Shown here: positions 38,302 through 50,353 of the stretch, in pieces
How the letters are laid out: each line of letters opens with the position of its first letter
Numbering within the stretch: position 1 is the stretch's first letter
NCBI GenBank assembly: GCA_024305405.1
Contig: JAKNDB010000087.1
Span: 9,502,501-9,566,500 of the forward strand
Source of the DNA: Dirofilaria immitis
Taxonomy: Eukaryota; Nematoda; Chromadorea; Rhabditida; Onchocercidae
Direction: 5' to 3'
Length of the DNA stretch: 64,000 bases
Program-made: the position numbers and the translations under genes
Notes under the pieces: model-generated
Told to the model about the DNA's origin: nothing
Database searches by the model: none
Seen by the model: the letters and a program-made list of their open reading frames with translations, nothing else

Positions 38302-40812
38302 CTAAAAATAATCGATGAATTTTTTTTATTCACAAAATTACAAAAACTAGCAAATAAAAAAATGGACTTTCATTCGGTGCACTTTTTTGTATCAATAAAA
38401 CACCACTATATTATTTAAATAAAAAAAGTTTTTTGATCTTACTGCTACTTTTTTGAATTACCTGAGTGGTAATAGAATTTAGTTAAGTAAATTTCTCGTC
38501 TTTTTTTCCAGGATTTACAAAACACAAAATATGAAAAATATTTGAGTTAGCAAAAATATTAATTATCAAAATAATTAATGCGAAATACTACATATAATAA
38601 TAATGATATGAAAATATAAATAATTTTGCAGTTAATTATGGAAAAAATAATTATATGTCATAATTATATTGTATTATCATCTAAAATTATATAGTACTTT
38701 TATAAATTTCAAATATCAATCAATAAATTAACTAAATAATAAAAATAAAGAAAGAAATATGATAATTGCGTACCGTAATTTTATTTAATTTGCCTTTTAA
38801 AAGGTCATAACGCATTTTAAGATTTATAACTTATTACATTTAATTGAATTAATTTCATCATAAATGCAATTAGGAAAAATAAACTGTATACTAATGGAAT
38901 GCAAAAAAAAGAAAAAAATTGTAATTATGAATATTGTCGAAAATAAAATTTCTGCCACATATTTACTTTGATATAAAATAATACGAATGAATAGTTTCCT
39001 TAAGACATTCATTCCAAAATGAATAGTTTTGAGAACATTTGGTGGTGAAGTCGGGAGAGAAGTAACTGTATTGAACGGTACACTTCAAATGGGGTTCATG
39101 GCCGTTTTCGGTTCATGCAGCCCTTTGATAACCCTTTTCATATTTATTACTACCAACATCACCATTATCTTTTACACCTTCCATTCTTATCAACCTCTTG
39201 TCTTCATGATGGTATATGAACCTGTGTATATGTGTGCGTGTGTGTATTATCTGTACTAATTTGTGCGCTTGTATCATCAACTGATATGATTTGCCGATAT
39301 CATTTCGGTATCGTATGAAATGTACCGAAATTGAAATTTTCAACTATAGATTTGAATCGAAATGTAAGAATTAATTTGCCAAAAATTATCAGAAAAATCT
39401 AATAAACGACTAAAAAGCAAAAAAATACATAAAAGATTAGAAAATAGGAAAATTCCAATAATTAATACATTATTTGATGGCTTTTGGGCCACAGAAAATT
39501 GAAATACTATTTAATTAAAAAAGCAATCAAAGCTTAAATGCTGCATATAATTTAATGCTTACATAAAAATTTAGCTCAATTTAAAGCCAATTAACTGATT
39601 TCGAAGAAATACGTGAAATTGCAAAAAAAGAAACAATAAAATTCTTTCTCTTTGAAAATCAAAATTATTGTGGAGTATCAATTAAAACTTAATAATTCTT
39701 TACTAATACCGAAGCTATTCAATTGAAAATTTAAAGATAATTAATCGATGCTATCAGTAATTTCAATCCATGAAAAGAAGCAAAGCTCCGAAATATTTTA
39801 ACCTAAAAGAAAAAGCCAAAATTTAGAGCAAAATTTGGTATCATAAATTTGAAATATGTTGTTGATTTTTTGTTTCGCAGGACTACATTTTATGTATCAA
39901 ATTTTTATCTTTATTTCTTGCTTTTTTCTAACGTTTGTAATAAAAATTTTCATAAATATTTATTATTATCATACAATTAACCTTTTTCTATATTCTGGTC
40001 ATCAGATATCAGTCTGAAATATAGAATTCAACCAGAGATTGGAATATGAAAAATAACAATACAAATCAACGACGATTAGTGCACCACAACTATTGGACCA
40101 TTATTAGTTTTCATCATTGACCTGATTCATTCGTCATGTATCAAAATAAAATATTAATTATAACGATAAAAATCATCCAGTAGTTTTATAATGTATATAC
40201 GAAAAAATGTTCAAATGAAAATCTTCGAAAATTTTTCTTTCCGATTACTTAAATAGTATTTTTTCAAATTTTCTTCTTTTTTAAAATTTCTTTGTTTTTA
40301 TTTTTATAATATAGCTTGATTAATTCTTAGAAATGAAAGGTTTTCAAAAATATTAACAATTATCAAGAAATTCAAAATTTTTTTATTTTATTGAAAAGAT
40401 TTCAAAAAATTTTGACTATATTTCTGTTATAATTGTGATGCTAATACGTAATATATTTATCTATTACTTGATAACAATATTGTACATCAAAATTAACAAT
40501 TTTTATGCGATACATCAATAATTTATAGTCTATGGTAAAATAATATGAAAACTTCATGGTTATATTATGTTTAAGGCATTACTCATGTCTGTCAAAAATA
40601 CCGATTACAACAATATTCGTAAATTAATCCGTTCCGTAGTTTTATCATATTGACATCACAATAATATTATCCTTTTAATCATTTTAAAATTCATAAGCCA
40701 AAACCGCCTTCTGATTCATTTTTTACCTGAATTTTACAAATTATTTTACCTATTGAATCATTATTTTTAATTCATTCAGGAATAAATTTTTATATCATTA
40801 TCACTGAATGCC
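38302..40812. other. Intergenic region between divergent genes
   Basis: Space between the myosin (leftward) and the small secreted-protein gene (rightward), so it must contain both promoters unless one lies further away. Two overlapping ORFs of 76 codons near 39.0-39.3 kb lack splice context and known motifs. I see no RNA gene. Confidence 0.5.
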
Positions 40813-42460
40813 ATGTACTGTTTTATTTCACAATCGATTGTATTATTATTATTATTGGTTGAAATTGATCAAAATGTTGTCGATGGTGTAAATAAAAATG
40901 ACGATGTGTCGTTATTTCCTCACATTTTCAAATTCTTATACAAAAATGAACAATTATGTAGGTTTACATTTTTATCGTACAATTTATTGCATAATTTTTG
41001 CAGTATTTGTTAATTGTAATATTCATATAATATCTAATATTTGTATACAATAATAATAAGAGCAATAAAACAATAATAATAATAGCAGCAATAACAGGAT
41101 AATTTACAATAGACGCTAGAACAATATTACTAACTAATCTGATTTTTAATTCTAATTGGTATTAATTATCATATAATTGTAATTATGCTGATCAAAAAGA
41201 GCTTAGAAAAGCTTTAATGCAATTGATGTTAATAATATATTGCCATTTCTATTATCATTATTAACGAGATTATCAGCAATGGCAGAATTAGGCAATGCTG
41301 AAAATAATTCATTATGAATTCTTTATCATTTTCTTATTTCAAGATTCCTTATCTCCAGTAATTTGTTAAATAATTTTAGATGAAATTTTAGATTCAAATT
41401 AAGTCAAAATATAAGATTATATGGTTACAGATTTATTGCTTAACAAAAAAATTATTTCGGTAATTTTTTTTAAAAACATTGAGACATATGGTGATAATTT
41501 AATGAAGGATGATTGTAAAGGATTCAACTTATATTAATTAATGAATTAAAATTAAGAATCCAAATGTTAAATTTAAAACCAATTTTCAACTAATGTGTTA
41601 CGTTTCACTACTTCAACAAACAACTTTTATTTATATATATATTTATTTATTTATGGACATGGAGGATTTCAGTTAAAAATGTTTCTTAACTTTATGCGAA
41701 CAATCAATACAAGTTAATATGAACGAATTAAACATGTGTTATTATCTATATTTTGCATTATCAAAGATGAACTTTTAATCAACAATTTTATATGCCCATC
41801 AAATTTGTGTTTTTATTTTGTTTATGGTGGTCTTTTAGGTGGTGACGTATTTGCCGAGCCGCAATGGCTTCCGGCACAAAGTGATTGTCAAATTTATTGT
41901 CCGGTTTGTTCTTTTTTAGATATAAAAACGATGATATGAGAAAGATGAAAGGTGCTGAAGTGATGAATGATTAAGAAAGAATAGTTTGAATAATAAATGA
42001 ATGAAATGAATTGAACTTTCTAATTAAAATATGGATTTAATTGGAAATTTATTTTAGATGGCGAAAGGCTTATGTTTGATATATGTCAATTTAAGCGCTA
42101 ATGGTGCTCGAATACATAAACAAAAATGTCGTCATTGCAAGTTTTTATTTATATAATTTTGGTCTAGTATTCAACAATAGCGTAGTGATTTATTGTACGA
42201 GACTGACGATAATGAGGAGAAGTTACGTCAGTGCAAATTATCGAGCTTTGAATTAGTATTTCATTCATATTCCCGTTTGTTCGTCTGCAGTATCTTTAAA
42301 TCATTGTTAAATGAAATATTTCGGTTAAATTGCGATGATTTTCAGTCCCTGTGAATTGTGCCAACGAATTGCAACGATTTTTGGTCACTGTATTCACCAA
42401 TACAACACCTTCTGCAACTACGGATATTGCCATTATCAATGCTACTGTTACCTACAATAA
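40813..42460 (+). CDS. Small secreted cysteine-rich protein, 4 exons, 111 residues
   Basis: Exons 40813-40885, 41839-41903, 42058-42140 and 42346-42460 join in phase to 336 bases. The start MYCFISQSIVLLLLLVE is a signal peptide with a five-Leu core. The predicted mature chain has 12 cysteines (residues 41, 45, 52, 70, 73, 76, 79, 89, 97, 102, 106, 108), an even number that suggests disulfides. The clusters are CRHCNPCELC and a Tyr/Cys-rich tail ending CYCYLQ and TAA. Donors are GTGTAA, GTTTGT and GTTTTT; acceptors are TTTTAG, TTTTAG and TTTCAG. The last exon also has a longer open frame (to 42674), but that frame cannot be joined to the earlier exons in phase and lacks the Cys pattern. I do not recognise the family; a secreted or excreted filarial product is plausible but unproven. 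Confidence 0.65.
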
Positions 42461-42804
42461 TACTATCAAGTATCATAAAGGATTGAACAAAACATGGAAT
42501 GAAATGCATGAAAGAATTCGTCCAGATCATGGAGACAATGGCATAACTGATGCGACATTTCAGCCAGCGCCTGGAATGTGGGTGGGGCGTAGAAGGCTGG
42601 GAATTCAATTTAAAAGAAAATTTCATGATAATACAAAGTTCATTACGAATGAAGAAGAAGCTATTTTACTGTAAATGGATAAACAAAGTTTGATAAACTT
42701 CAGATGTACTATCCTAATAGATTTATGCACAAATAAGTTGCTAAGCATGATATCTTTCACCTTATGAAGAATTTCGTGTTAAATTCTTATTAAGAAAATT
42801 GACA

Positions 42805-42810
42805 AATAAA
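42805..42810 (+). terminator. Candidate polyadenylation signal of the secreted-protein gene
   Basis: AATAAA about 345 bases past the TAA at 42458-42460, the first canonical hexamer I noticed downstream. Confidence 0.3.
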
Positions 42811-44920
42811 GAGAAACTTTGGTAAAATGATCGACTTAATGCAACAATAAAAGACTATTGATAAAATATGAACGAAAAATTAACTATAACAGACAATTAT
42901 TACGAAACAAACTTAGCAAATAATCAACATTTGCTATTGATAGCTATATTTCACATAAAAGGCATTGGAAATAGACATAATCAACAAGCCTATCCAATTA
43001 TATTAGTTATGAAATATGAGCACGAAGTTTCCGAAACAAATTGAATGATAATTATTATGTGATAATAAGTAATAATAATTAAAGGAACGAAATATTTTTG
43101 GATGATAATAGAAAACCAAAAGCCTTAGAAATCAAAGTCTTTGCACAGCATAAGAATGCAAATTTCGGAAAGAAGCAAAGCAATTATTTAGTTATACTTT
43201 AAAAAAGTATTAAAAAATTTTCATAAATTAAACTTCAGCTCAGAGAAGACCAATTGTTTAATATTATAAAATTTTTGAAATTTTCTAAGTTATTTATAAA
43301 AAGGAAATTAAATACTAGCTGGACAATTTTTTTAATCGGGAAAAATTTCAATCTGAATTACAATGAATAAATATATCATACACCACGTAGTACTATTGAA
43401 ATCGATAAAATACAATACTTAATTTATAAATTATACAAAATATTCTTCAGCTCAATCAAGTTCTCTTAAAAATCTACGAAATCTATTAACTTTATGCTAT
43501 GCAAACTCTGTTTTAAAGACAATGTTTTTGTTTGTTTTATTTATAATGGACAAGTAAAAAACATTTAATAAATAGTATTATTATTGATTTATTTGATTTC
43601 CAAAAGAATTTATTAACAAGGCAAGCAAAAGGATAATTTATAAATTAGATTTATGGATCAGTTAATCATTATCATTGCTCCAATCATTATCACCGTATTA
43701 TTGATAATTGTTAGAATGAAAATTAAAGGAAATTTTTCAGATGGTAGAATAACTTGATAATTAATAGAAATTAGCTTAATAAATATTAAGCTCTCTTAGA
43801 TTGTTTTATAACAAATCCTGGCGAAGGAGAGCAACATATCAAATTTATCAAAAATAGGTATAATTCGTGCAGATAAATAGGGTAGTATTTGAGCTTGACA
43901 TTAAATCTACCTCAATGTCTCGAAAATGCTGCAAGCTGATAAAATACAGAATTTTGGTCCATTATTCAGTACTGTAAATGTATTATAAATCATTTAAGTA
44001 TGAAATTTCAGTTGAATTGGATGGATAAATTTGAGTGATGAGCAAATATAATGCTAGTATCAACGAAGGAATCGAAGATGTATTTAGATCATCAATATCA
44101 CGTAACATGAATTTAGCAAAGAATGTATTTTCTGGAATACAAATTTCGATGCATCGAATTTCTAATTTATCAATGATATGCTGATACCGAGTTATGCTAA
44201 CACTCTTATTCATAATAAATTTGTATGTCGACAACAAAATAAGTAGTGATACATCAAAAATAGTACTTTATTATAAATTTTCCATGGAAGTATCTGCAAA
44301 TACAGATGTAGTTTTTTTAACTTACCTATCAACTATTAGTATAATTATTCAAGAAACGGTTCTTATTACGAAAACCATTTTATCCTGAATGATTCTAAAA
44401 GTATGCTGCATGATATCGATTAAAATCTTTAAAATTAGTATGCGTAATTTTGTTTGCCATTGCTATTGCTTTTCAATATATTACTTAAGTTTTGAATTAT
44501 AGGTTGCAGAAAATTTATTATTTTGTATTGAATTATTTTTAAAAAAATTATATTCTTATACATGTATATCATAAGCAATTTATGATAAATGGAGGAGATC
44601 ATATGATACAATACAAATTCAGTGATATCAATAAGACAATTTTAATGAAGTTATCATGACAGAAAGGAAAAGGAGACCAAGTAATATCTGATATGATCCA
44701 TCTAAACAGACCCTTGAACACATTCTATAAATATTTTTGGTGCTCAGGACATCTTCTTCGGGGTAGGTAGAGAATCCTGGTATAGTTCTGACTACAAGAA
44801 ATAGCGCCTTTGTTAGCGCAGTGAAATAAAGTTCTTTTTAGAACTTATAGACACTCCATAAATACAATATATATCCAACAATATTGAATTAGAACAAAGA
44901 AATTACTAATTCTCTGATTT
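42811..44920. other. No confident feature
   Basis: AT-rich sequence with two overlapping opposite ORFs of 64-84 codons around 44.0-44.4 kb that carry no motif I can name. The minus-strand reading just below 44.92 kb (44.70-44.85 kb) may be further decayed retroelement sequence. Confidence 0.4.
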
Positions 44921-45300
44921 TTAAGATTTCAGCGACAAATTGATATCGTGTGGATTGACTACGTTGATTTCTTTACATAAAAGTAAGACAAGCTTTGTAG
45001 ATTTCTTTTCGATTTTAAATAAGTTATCGCGTGGACCTCCGTGGACCTTTGCAATGAAAGCGCAAACATTTGCTTCTTGTACATTTATTTGATGCATGAC
45101 CTTTTGGCGACAATTAGTAGATGCGTTGTTCTTAAACATTCTACCAGTTGTTCGCGTGGGATAGGTTTGGCATTCACTATTCCAATAGCCCTTATTACAA
45201 AACAGTGCAGGATTATTTTTGATTATTATCTTTGGCAGTTTTCTTTTGATTTGTGTTTAGCTGAGATCCCTTTTAATTTCTTGTAACTAAAGCCAGAAGT
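44921..45300 (-). pseudogene. Decayed BEL/Pao retrotransposon Gag (zinc-knuckle) fragment
   Basis: Read in three frames on the minus strand, pieces line up with the C-terminal Gag of BEL/Pao elements: FCNKGYWNSECQTYPTR, then KGHASNKCTRSKCLRFHCKG (CCHC-knuckle-like spacing), then LVLLLCKEINVVNP, the usual link toward the protease. At least two frameshifts separate these pieces. No intact protease or reverse transcriptase was found at lower coordinates and no terminal repeats were recognised, so this is an old fragment. Family assignment rests on motif memory and would need a profile search. Confidence 0.55.
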
Positions 45301-47361
45301 TTCGTCCTTAGCTGTATATCAATTTTTTGATTTTTGCTTCCCGCCACAACTTTAGATCACTAATGAAGATTGGTAGTGACAACTATGGCATGACTATTAT
45401 TGAATGATAAGTAATTGGTAATGTCTCATTTTTTCTCTTTTTCTTTGGTATCTACATGGCTTAAAGCTGTACTATTAGTTCGAGGTCATCAAGACAAATA
45501 TTCGAGGTAATAATGATTCACTTTCCATTATTTATTAAATGTAAGATATCATTTTTATCGTCTACACATTTTTGCATAATCTTTTTTCTTCTACTATGTC
45601 GCCGTTTTTTGAAGAGTTCCAGGCAGTTTTGATCAGTTCTTCAGCATGCCAATATAAAGTTCGAAGCATTTGATTTTCTCTTTAATAACTCGTTTTTGAT
45701 TCTTCTATGGTAGATGTTAATCCAATAACGATAGATCAAATTCTTTTACCTTATCGAAAAGCTTTACGACTTTTTCTTGAGTTGGCTAAGCTGATTTAAT
45801 TAGAAGATTGATGACATTACTTCACAAAAGAAAAAACGTCAGATGCGCGTCAGCATAACTTTTTGACGTCTATTACTATGATTATAAATATTATAAATAT
45901 ATATCACTAGTATAAATATATATCATGATTATAAATATATCATTAATATAAACAATTGAAGCAAAATCAGAAATTAAATATCATTGAAGGAACTGCTTAC
46001 GAAAAAAAGATCTTATTTGTAATGTTATTTACTAAAAACATTATTGTTGCGTTAGCATAGGTTTGCTGGGAAAGTATTTTAAAAATGCAGATAGGCTTTG
46101 TTGCAATATCGGAAATATTTGTATGTGAATTAGTTTGCAGTATTTTACTATTAAAGATAAGCTTGATAATAAGAAATAAAGAATTAGATGAATAATAATT
46201 CATAACATCAGACACTGTAACATTCGTTTATGTTAGATAATGAGTAGTGTAAAACATAAGATATTTCGATACAAATTTTTAAAGATGCATCGAAACTTTT
46301 TTTGCATCCTCTAGAACATAAATTTTTTTAAAAAAAATTTGTTTTTATTATTTTATTTTAATAAAGGGCGTGTTATCAGGTATTGATAATTTCTAACACA
46401 AGGAGAATTGCATGCATTCGTCTCACAAAAATAATAAATAGGAAATCATAAAATCATTCCTTTAATGATGCAAAAACTATCTGAACTTGAGATTAAATGG
46501 CTTCAAATATTATATGAAAACCAGATATTATTGTTAGTGCATAGAATAGTCAGCAACTAAAATAATTGGTATTGTAATAGATAATTCTTCCCATATTTTA
46601 AAATTTGGTTAACAGTTTTGCAACAACATTTTCGATGCAGTCCCCAAATTGCTTGAGAAAATTAAACTAGCGATAATTAGTGCATCAATTACTAATTGCA
46701 TAGCAAATGATATAATTATACAGCTCCTATCCAAGAAGCTGTATGCATTTAAATTACTGGGTAAACAAATGGAAAAAGAAATGGATACACAGTCTGCTCA
46801 AGGTGAGATTAATGATAACGGATGATATTGTGTCGTAAAATATGAAAAAAATTAGAAGGACACTTTTCTGTTAAGCTCAGAGAAATATGTTAGTCGCATT
46901 AACCATCCTAAATTTTATGCTTTCTTACTGTTTTCTTCTATAAGATTACTTGAAAACTTGATAGGTAGAAAAGCGAATGCTTCAATTGTTTTTATTGGTA
47001 GGAGAGCCATTCTGTTTCGAATCTTCTCTTATAGTTTAGACACAGATAACTTAAACCTTTTCCACTTATCCTTTTTGTTAGCGTTGGTAAATGAAAAGTA
47101 TTACTTATACATTCAAATCCCAAACCTTTAACTCAGATGATAATCATTTCTATTGCTTCAAAGCTGAAATGCAACAAATGTCCTTCTAGATTAAACATCA
47201 CGGCATTTAATATAAAAGATCTATCAGAAATGAAAACTACAAACGCATATAAAAAAGTCTACTAAGTTTGCCAATCTTTTGTTCATAATTTCAAATAATA
47301 TGGTCGGAGATCAAATCAACTTTTTTAAACAAGCGATTTAAATAATCGACTTTTTAATCAA
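45301..47361. other. No confident gene; possible further relics
   Basis: No ORF here has a motif or splice context I trust. A stretch around 47180-47280 (plus) weakly resemb-les the UvrA segment that would precede the clear fragment downstream, with AFNIKDLSEMKTTNAYKK as the best piece. Confidence 0.4.
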
Positions 47362-47540
47362 AGAATCAAACTTGCTTCACAAATTGGCTGTGGTTTAACA
47401 AAATTCTGTATGTGCTTGATGAATCCTCGATAGGCAATGCGATAATGACCTATTGATTGGTACGCTTAGGAACTTGAAGGATATGGGAAATACTGTAATT
47501 GTTGTTGAGCATGATGAAGATACAATAATGGCTGCTGATT
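47362..47540 (+). pseudogene. uvrA: Broken bacterial uvrA fragment (candidate Wolbachia-derived insertion)
   Basis: UvrA is the bacterial ATPase that finds DNA damage in nucleotide excision repair; animals lack it. Reading the plus strand with small frameshifts gives RIKLASQIGCGLTK, then [10 protein letters not shown], then [20 protein letters not shown] and [13 protein letters not shown]. In order these match the UvrA ABC signature helix, Walker B (LYxLDEPSIGL) and the H-loop region (VVEHDED). The conserved Pro of Walker B is Ser here and the Leu-His-Gln after SIG is damaged, so it is not functional. Origin from Wolbachia is inferred from the filarial-like host context. No other uvrA domain was clearly seen. 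Confidence 0.75.
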
Positions 47541-48138
47541 TAAATAACAAGTGATTCAGAAATACTTCGAAATATCTTAAGTCAATCATTAAGGCAAATG
47601 TTCTGTAGCAGAATTGTTGATTAGTTATAAAATGACACTGATCAAACAGGTATTTCTTTATATTTCGAAATATTTCAGGAATTACAACAAATGGATAAAG
47701 CCACATTTGATTGATCTAAATGAATGAAAATTTGAAATTTTGCGACAGAACTGCGCAGTCGGCAATGAAATTGTTTGATACTAATCGGTTTTATGGTAGT
47801 TGATGCTGATGCTATTATTATGTTATGCTATTTTTTAATGAATAAATCGTACAAAAGTTTAGAACGATCTATGCTCGATACAACATAGTCGAATTTCTTT
47901 TGTGGAATGCTTCTTTCATATAAATAATGATTTACTTACAATGAATTCAAATTTTAGATAATTTGCCTTTCACAAAAAGTACTGAAAAGCCTTTTGAAGA
48001 AGGAAGTGCTGGAATTGCATGTCTCAGAAAATATGAATTTAGAATATTGTACAGAAACCATATTTCGGATACACTAAATATTTTAGCGTGCATGAGAGGT
48101 CGGTTGGACTTTAGTCAAAACTATTGATGTTACTGAGA

Positions 48139-49949
48139 TCACAGTAAATATTTTCCTGTTCGTAATTTTGGATAACAATTGAATAGCTGTATGCTTAATT
48201 TCGTCACGAAACCGTTTCACAAAAACCAAATTAGCGGTGGGCAACACGGCGTTATTGAAGATAACGTAGCAGTTAATGAAGATATTAACTGGAATTTCTG
48301 CTTTTCGCCGGCTATCTTAATTGCAAATGGTGATAAAAATAGAAACAGATAGCTTGAATTTCTATTGCACCACAAACCATTGCTGCTTGAATCAACATTG
48401 ATCGATCGTATTTACCACTATTTATTCTGGTCTTTGCATGGTGTCCTGCATGCACTTTTGAAGTGGCTAAATTTGACTATTTTGAGTTTGACGAAAAAAT
48501 AGAACGAAAATAGTTGCAAAGGATTTTACAAATTTTTATCCAATTTTTAAAAAATCTAAAAGATTATGCATCATAAAATTTTGTGCTATTTTTTCGATTA
48601 TGCAAAAAAAGGTAATATAATCGTACCATTTGTTTTCGGTTGATCTGTCGTAATCTTTCTCTTACGATGTATATTATAAAATATTGAGATATACATTAAG
48701 AACATTAATATAGGTAACGCTAATGTCCACACATAACGAAATCTGAAAAGAAATGAATGGTTAGTGACAAAGGAGATGTTAACTGATGGATATTAATTGC
48801 TTCAATAAAAATAATAAAACCATCACTACTTAGGAATCATTTAACATGTTTCGAAATATTTAAAAATTTTCCAAAAATTGATTTCATATTTTAGAGTGCT
48901 CTTCAGATATTAGTTCATTCTTTTGAAAAATTTAATTTTAAAATTGAAAAACAAACGTTAAGAAAATTTCGCCACTTGCTGGCGTTTTTTTGTGCAGTTT
49001 GCTAGCCATTGCAAATTGGAAACAACGAACATTTTGGTACAATAGCAAAATTCTGTGAGCGCTAAAGCTAAAAAATATAGTATAGTATGCGACATATTAG
49101 ATGCAGTTAAACATCGGTTTATTGAGAGATTATGAACACAAAAAAATGAAATGTTAGGGTATTAACAATTTGAATCAATCTTGTTGCATTTTGTTTAATG
49201 GTTGTAAAATGATTAAATTTATGACGAATGATAAAACATTTAAAGAAGCTTTTAAAGTGCAGTAATTATTATTATATTTAATTATTTGAAAGATATCAAC
49301 AAATCGTACCAAAAACTGATAACCACACGAAAGCGATGAGAAAATAAAACTTTACTGATTCGAAAAAACATTGAACTTCGAAAAATTCATAGCCACAAAT
49401 CGATTCACTGTTAAAATAAATGCAAAATGCAATGTTGCAATGAAGGAAAATGAATCCATAGTTGCGAATATGCTATAAATCCATGTTCTTTTATCTGCTG
49501 AAATGAAGCAAATCAGTAATTAATGCAAATAAATAACATACGCAAAAAAATTCAACTCAACTTTATTTAATAACAGAGAAAGTAATAATTAAGCAATTGT
49601 TTAACTGTGATGGTTATCCGCACTTAATTACTTTTGAAGAGAAAGTTAATGATTTTTATCATATCATTTTCAATCAATAATAAGAATAAAGCGCTTACTA
49701 TCAGAGCTTGTTTTGGTCTTTAGCATTTCAAGCAAGACAATGGCAATTTGGGGGTAAAGCTCAAAAAGCTGCAAATAATAAGTTGCAATGTGATCAGGAT
49801 GAATGGACGACTGTTAAGATTGTTTCGTCTACGACAGAACACGATCGCCATTAATACATTACCAGTAATACCGTACAGCAGGAATAATATAAAAATGCAA
49901 CTGCCACATATTTCTTCGCTGTATTATGTTCGTCTCTTATATCAAACAT
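48139..49949 (-). pseudogene. Nematode-type seven-helix (Srx/Srt-like) receptor, left copy, disrupted
   Basis: Four exons: 49949-49699, 49497-49310, 48742-48627 and 48445-48139. Exon 1 gives TM1 (YGITGNVLMAIVFCRRR) and TM2 (RPFILITLQLIICSF); exon 2 gives TM3-TM4 with FILTVNRFVAMNF, a DRY-position NRF motif; exon 3 gives TM5 (RYVWTLALPILMFLMYISIF); exon 4 gives TM6 (MLIQAAMVCGAIEIQAICF) and a TM7 remnant (PPLIWFL, stop, NGFVTK). Frame breaks occur in TM1, between TM2 and the first loop, after TM3 and after TM6, all at short homopolymers, plus an in-frame TGA in TM7. It is either a pseudogene or a gene with several consensus errors. The outer exon 4 lies left of the part of the inverted repeat visible in the right arm. 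Subfamily is uncertain. Confidence 0.65.
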
Positions 49950-50038
49950 ATTTTCTGTATTTCTTTTGCAGCAATTAAATTTTAAAATAATAATATATTA
50001 AAAATAATATAATATAAACGACATAACATAATATTAAT

Positions 50039-50353
50039 TTAACAATTCATGTCTTTTCTAAAATCATCCGGTTTCGATCTTTTTGAAGAAGCTTTAGCAG
50101 CGAAAAGTTTCCAATATTTGAAATGCAAATATTGTCGAATATTACAGATGTCAATTGTAAAGTATATAATCGATTTATATGATGGAGATTTGATGAAAAA
50201 TTTTTGATCAGTTCCTGCGGAAATTATTGATTTCTGCACTAGGTCATTATTTCCTTCGTTTGTTACTATGATAAGTGCAAAATTATTCACCTTTTCCTCT
50301 AATTTAATTTGACTAGCAATTTTGTGAATTTCTTGTAATATTAACTTTCGCGC
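50039..50353 (-). CDS. Unidentified coding exon in left arm, possibly VWA-like
   Basis: After an acceptor-like AATAG, an open frame of 104 codons runs to a TAA. Near its start it reads VNNFALIIVTNEGNNDL, resembling the hydrophobic strand plus T-x-G of von Willebrand factor A folds, then a Lys/Ser-rich tail (SSKRSKPDD). No full VWA metal site is visible. It lies just upstream of, and opposite in position to, the receptor start, ending 90 bases before it on the same strand. Upstream exons were not established. Confidence 0.35.
   Translation of the reverse strand, partial: ARKLILQEIHKIASQIKLEEKVNNFALIIVTNEGNNDLVQKSIISAGTDQKFFIKSPSYKSIIYFTIDICNIRQYLHFKYWKLFAAKASSKRSKPDDFRKDMNC

Noticed and set aside
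39029..39343. Overlapping 76-codon ORFs on both strands upstream of the myosin
   Set aside because: No motifs, no splice sites in phase and no signal peptide of usual form.
42351..42674. 107-codon plus-strand ORF ending past the secreted-protein gene
   Set aside because: It cannot be joined in phase to the signal-peptide exons, and the shorter alternative frame has the regular cysteine pattern. It remains a possible alternative if transcripts disagree.
48181..48350. Open plus-strand frame with GGQHGVIEDN that looked bacterial
   Set aside because: The minus strand of the same bases encodes TM6-TM7 of the receptor, which explains the open frame.
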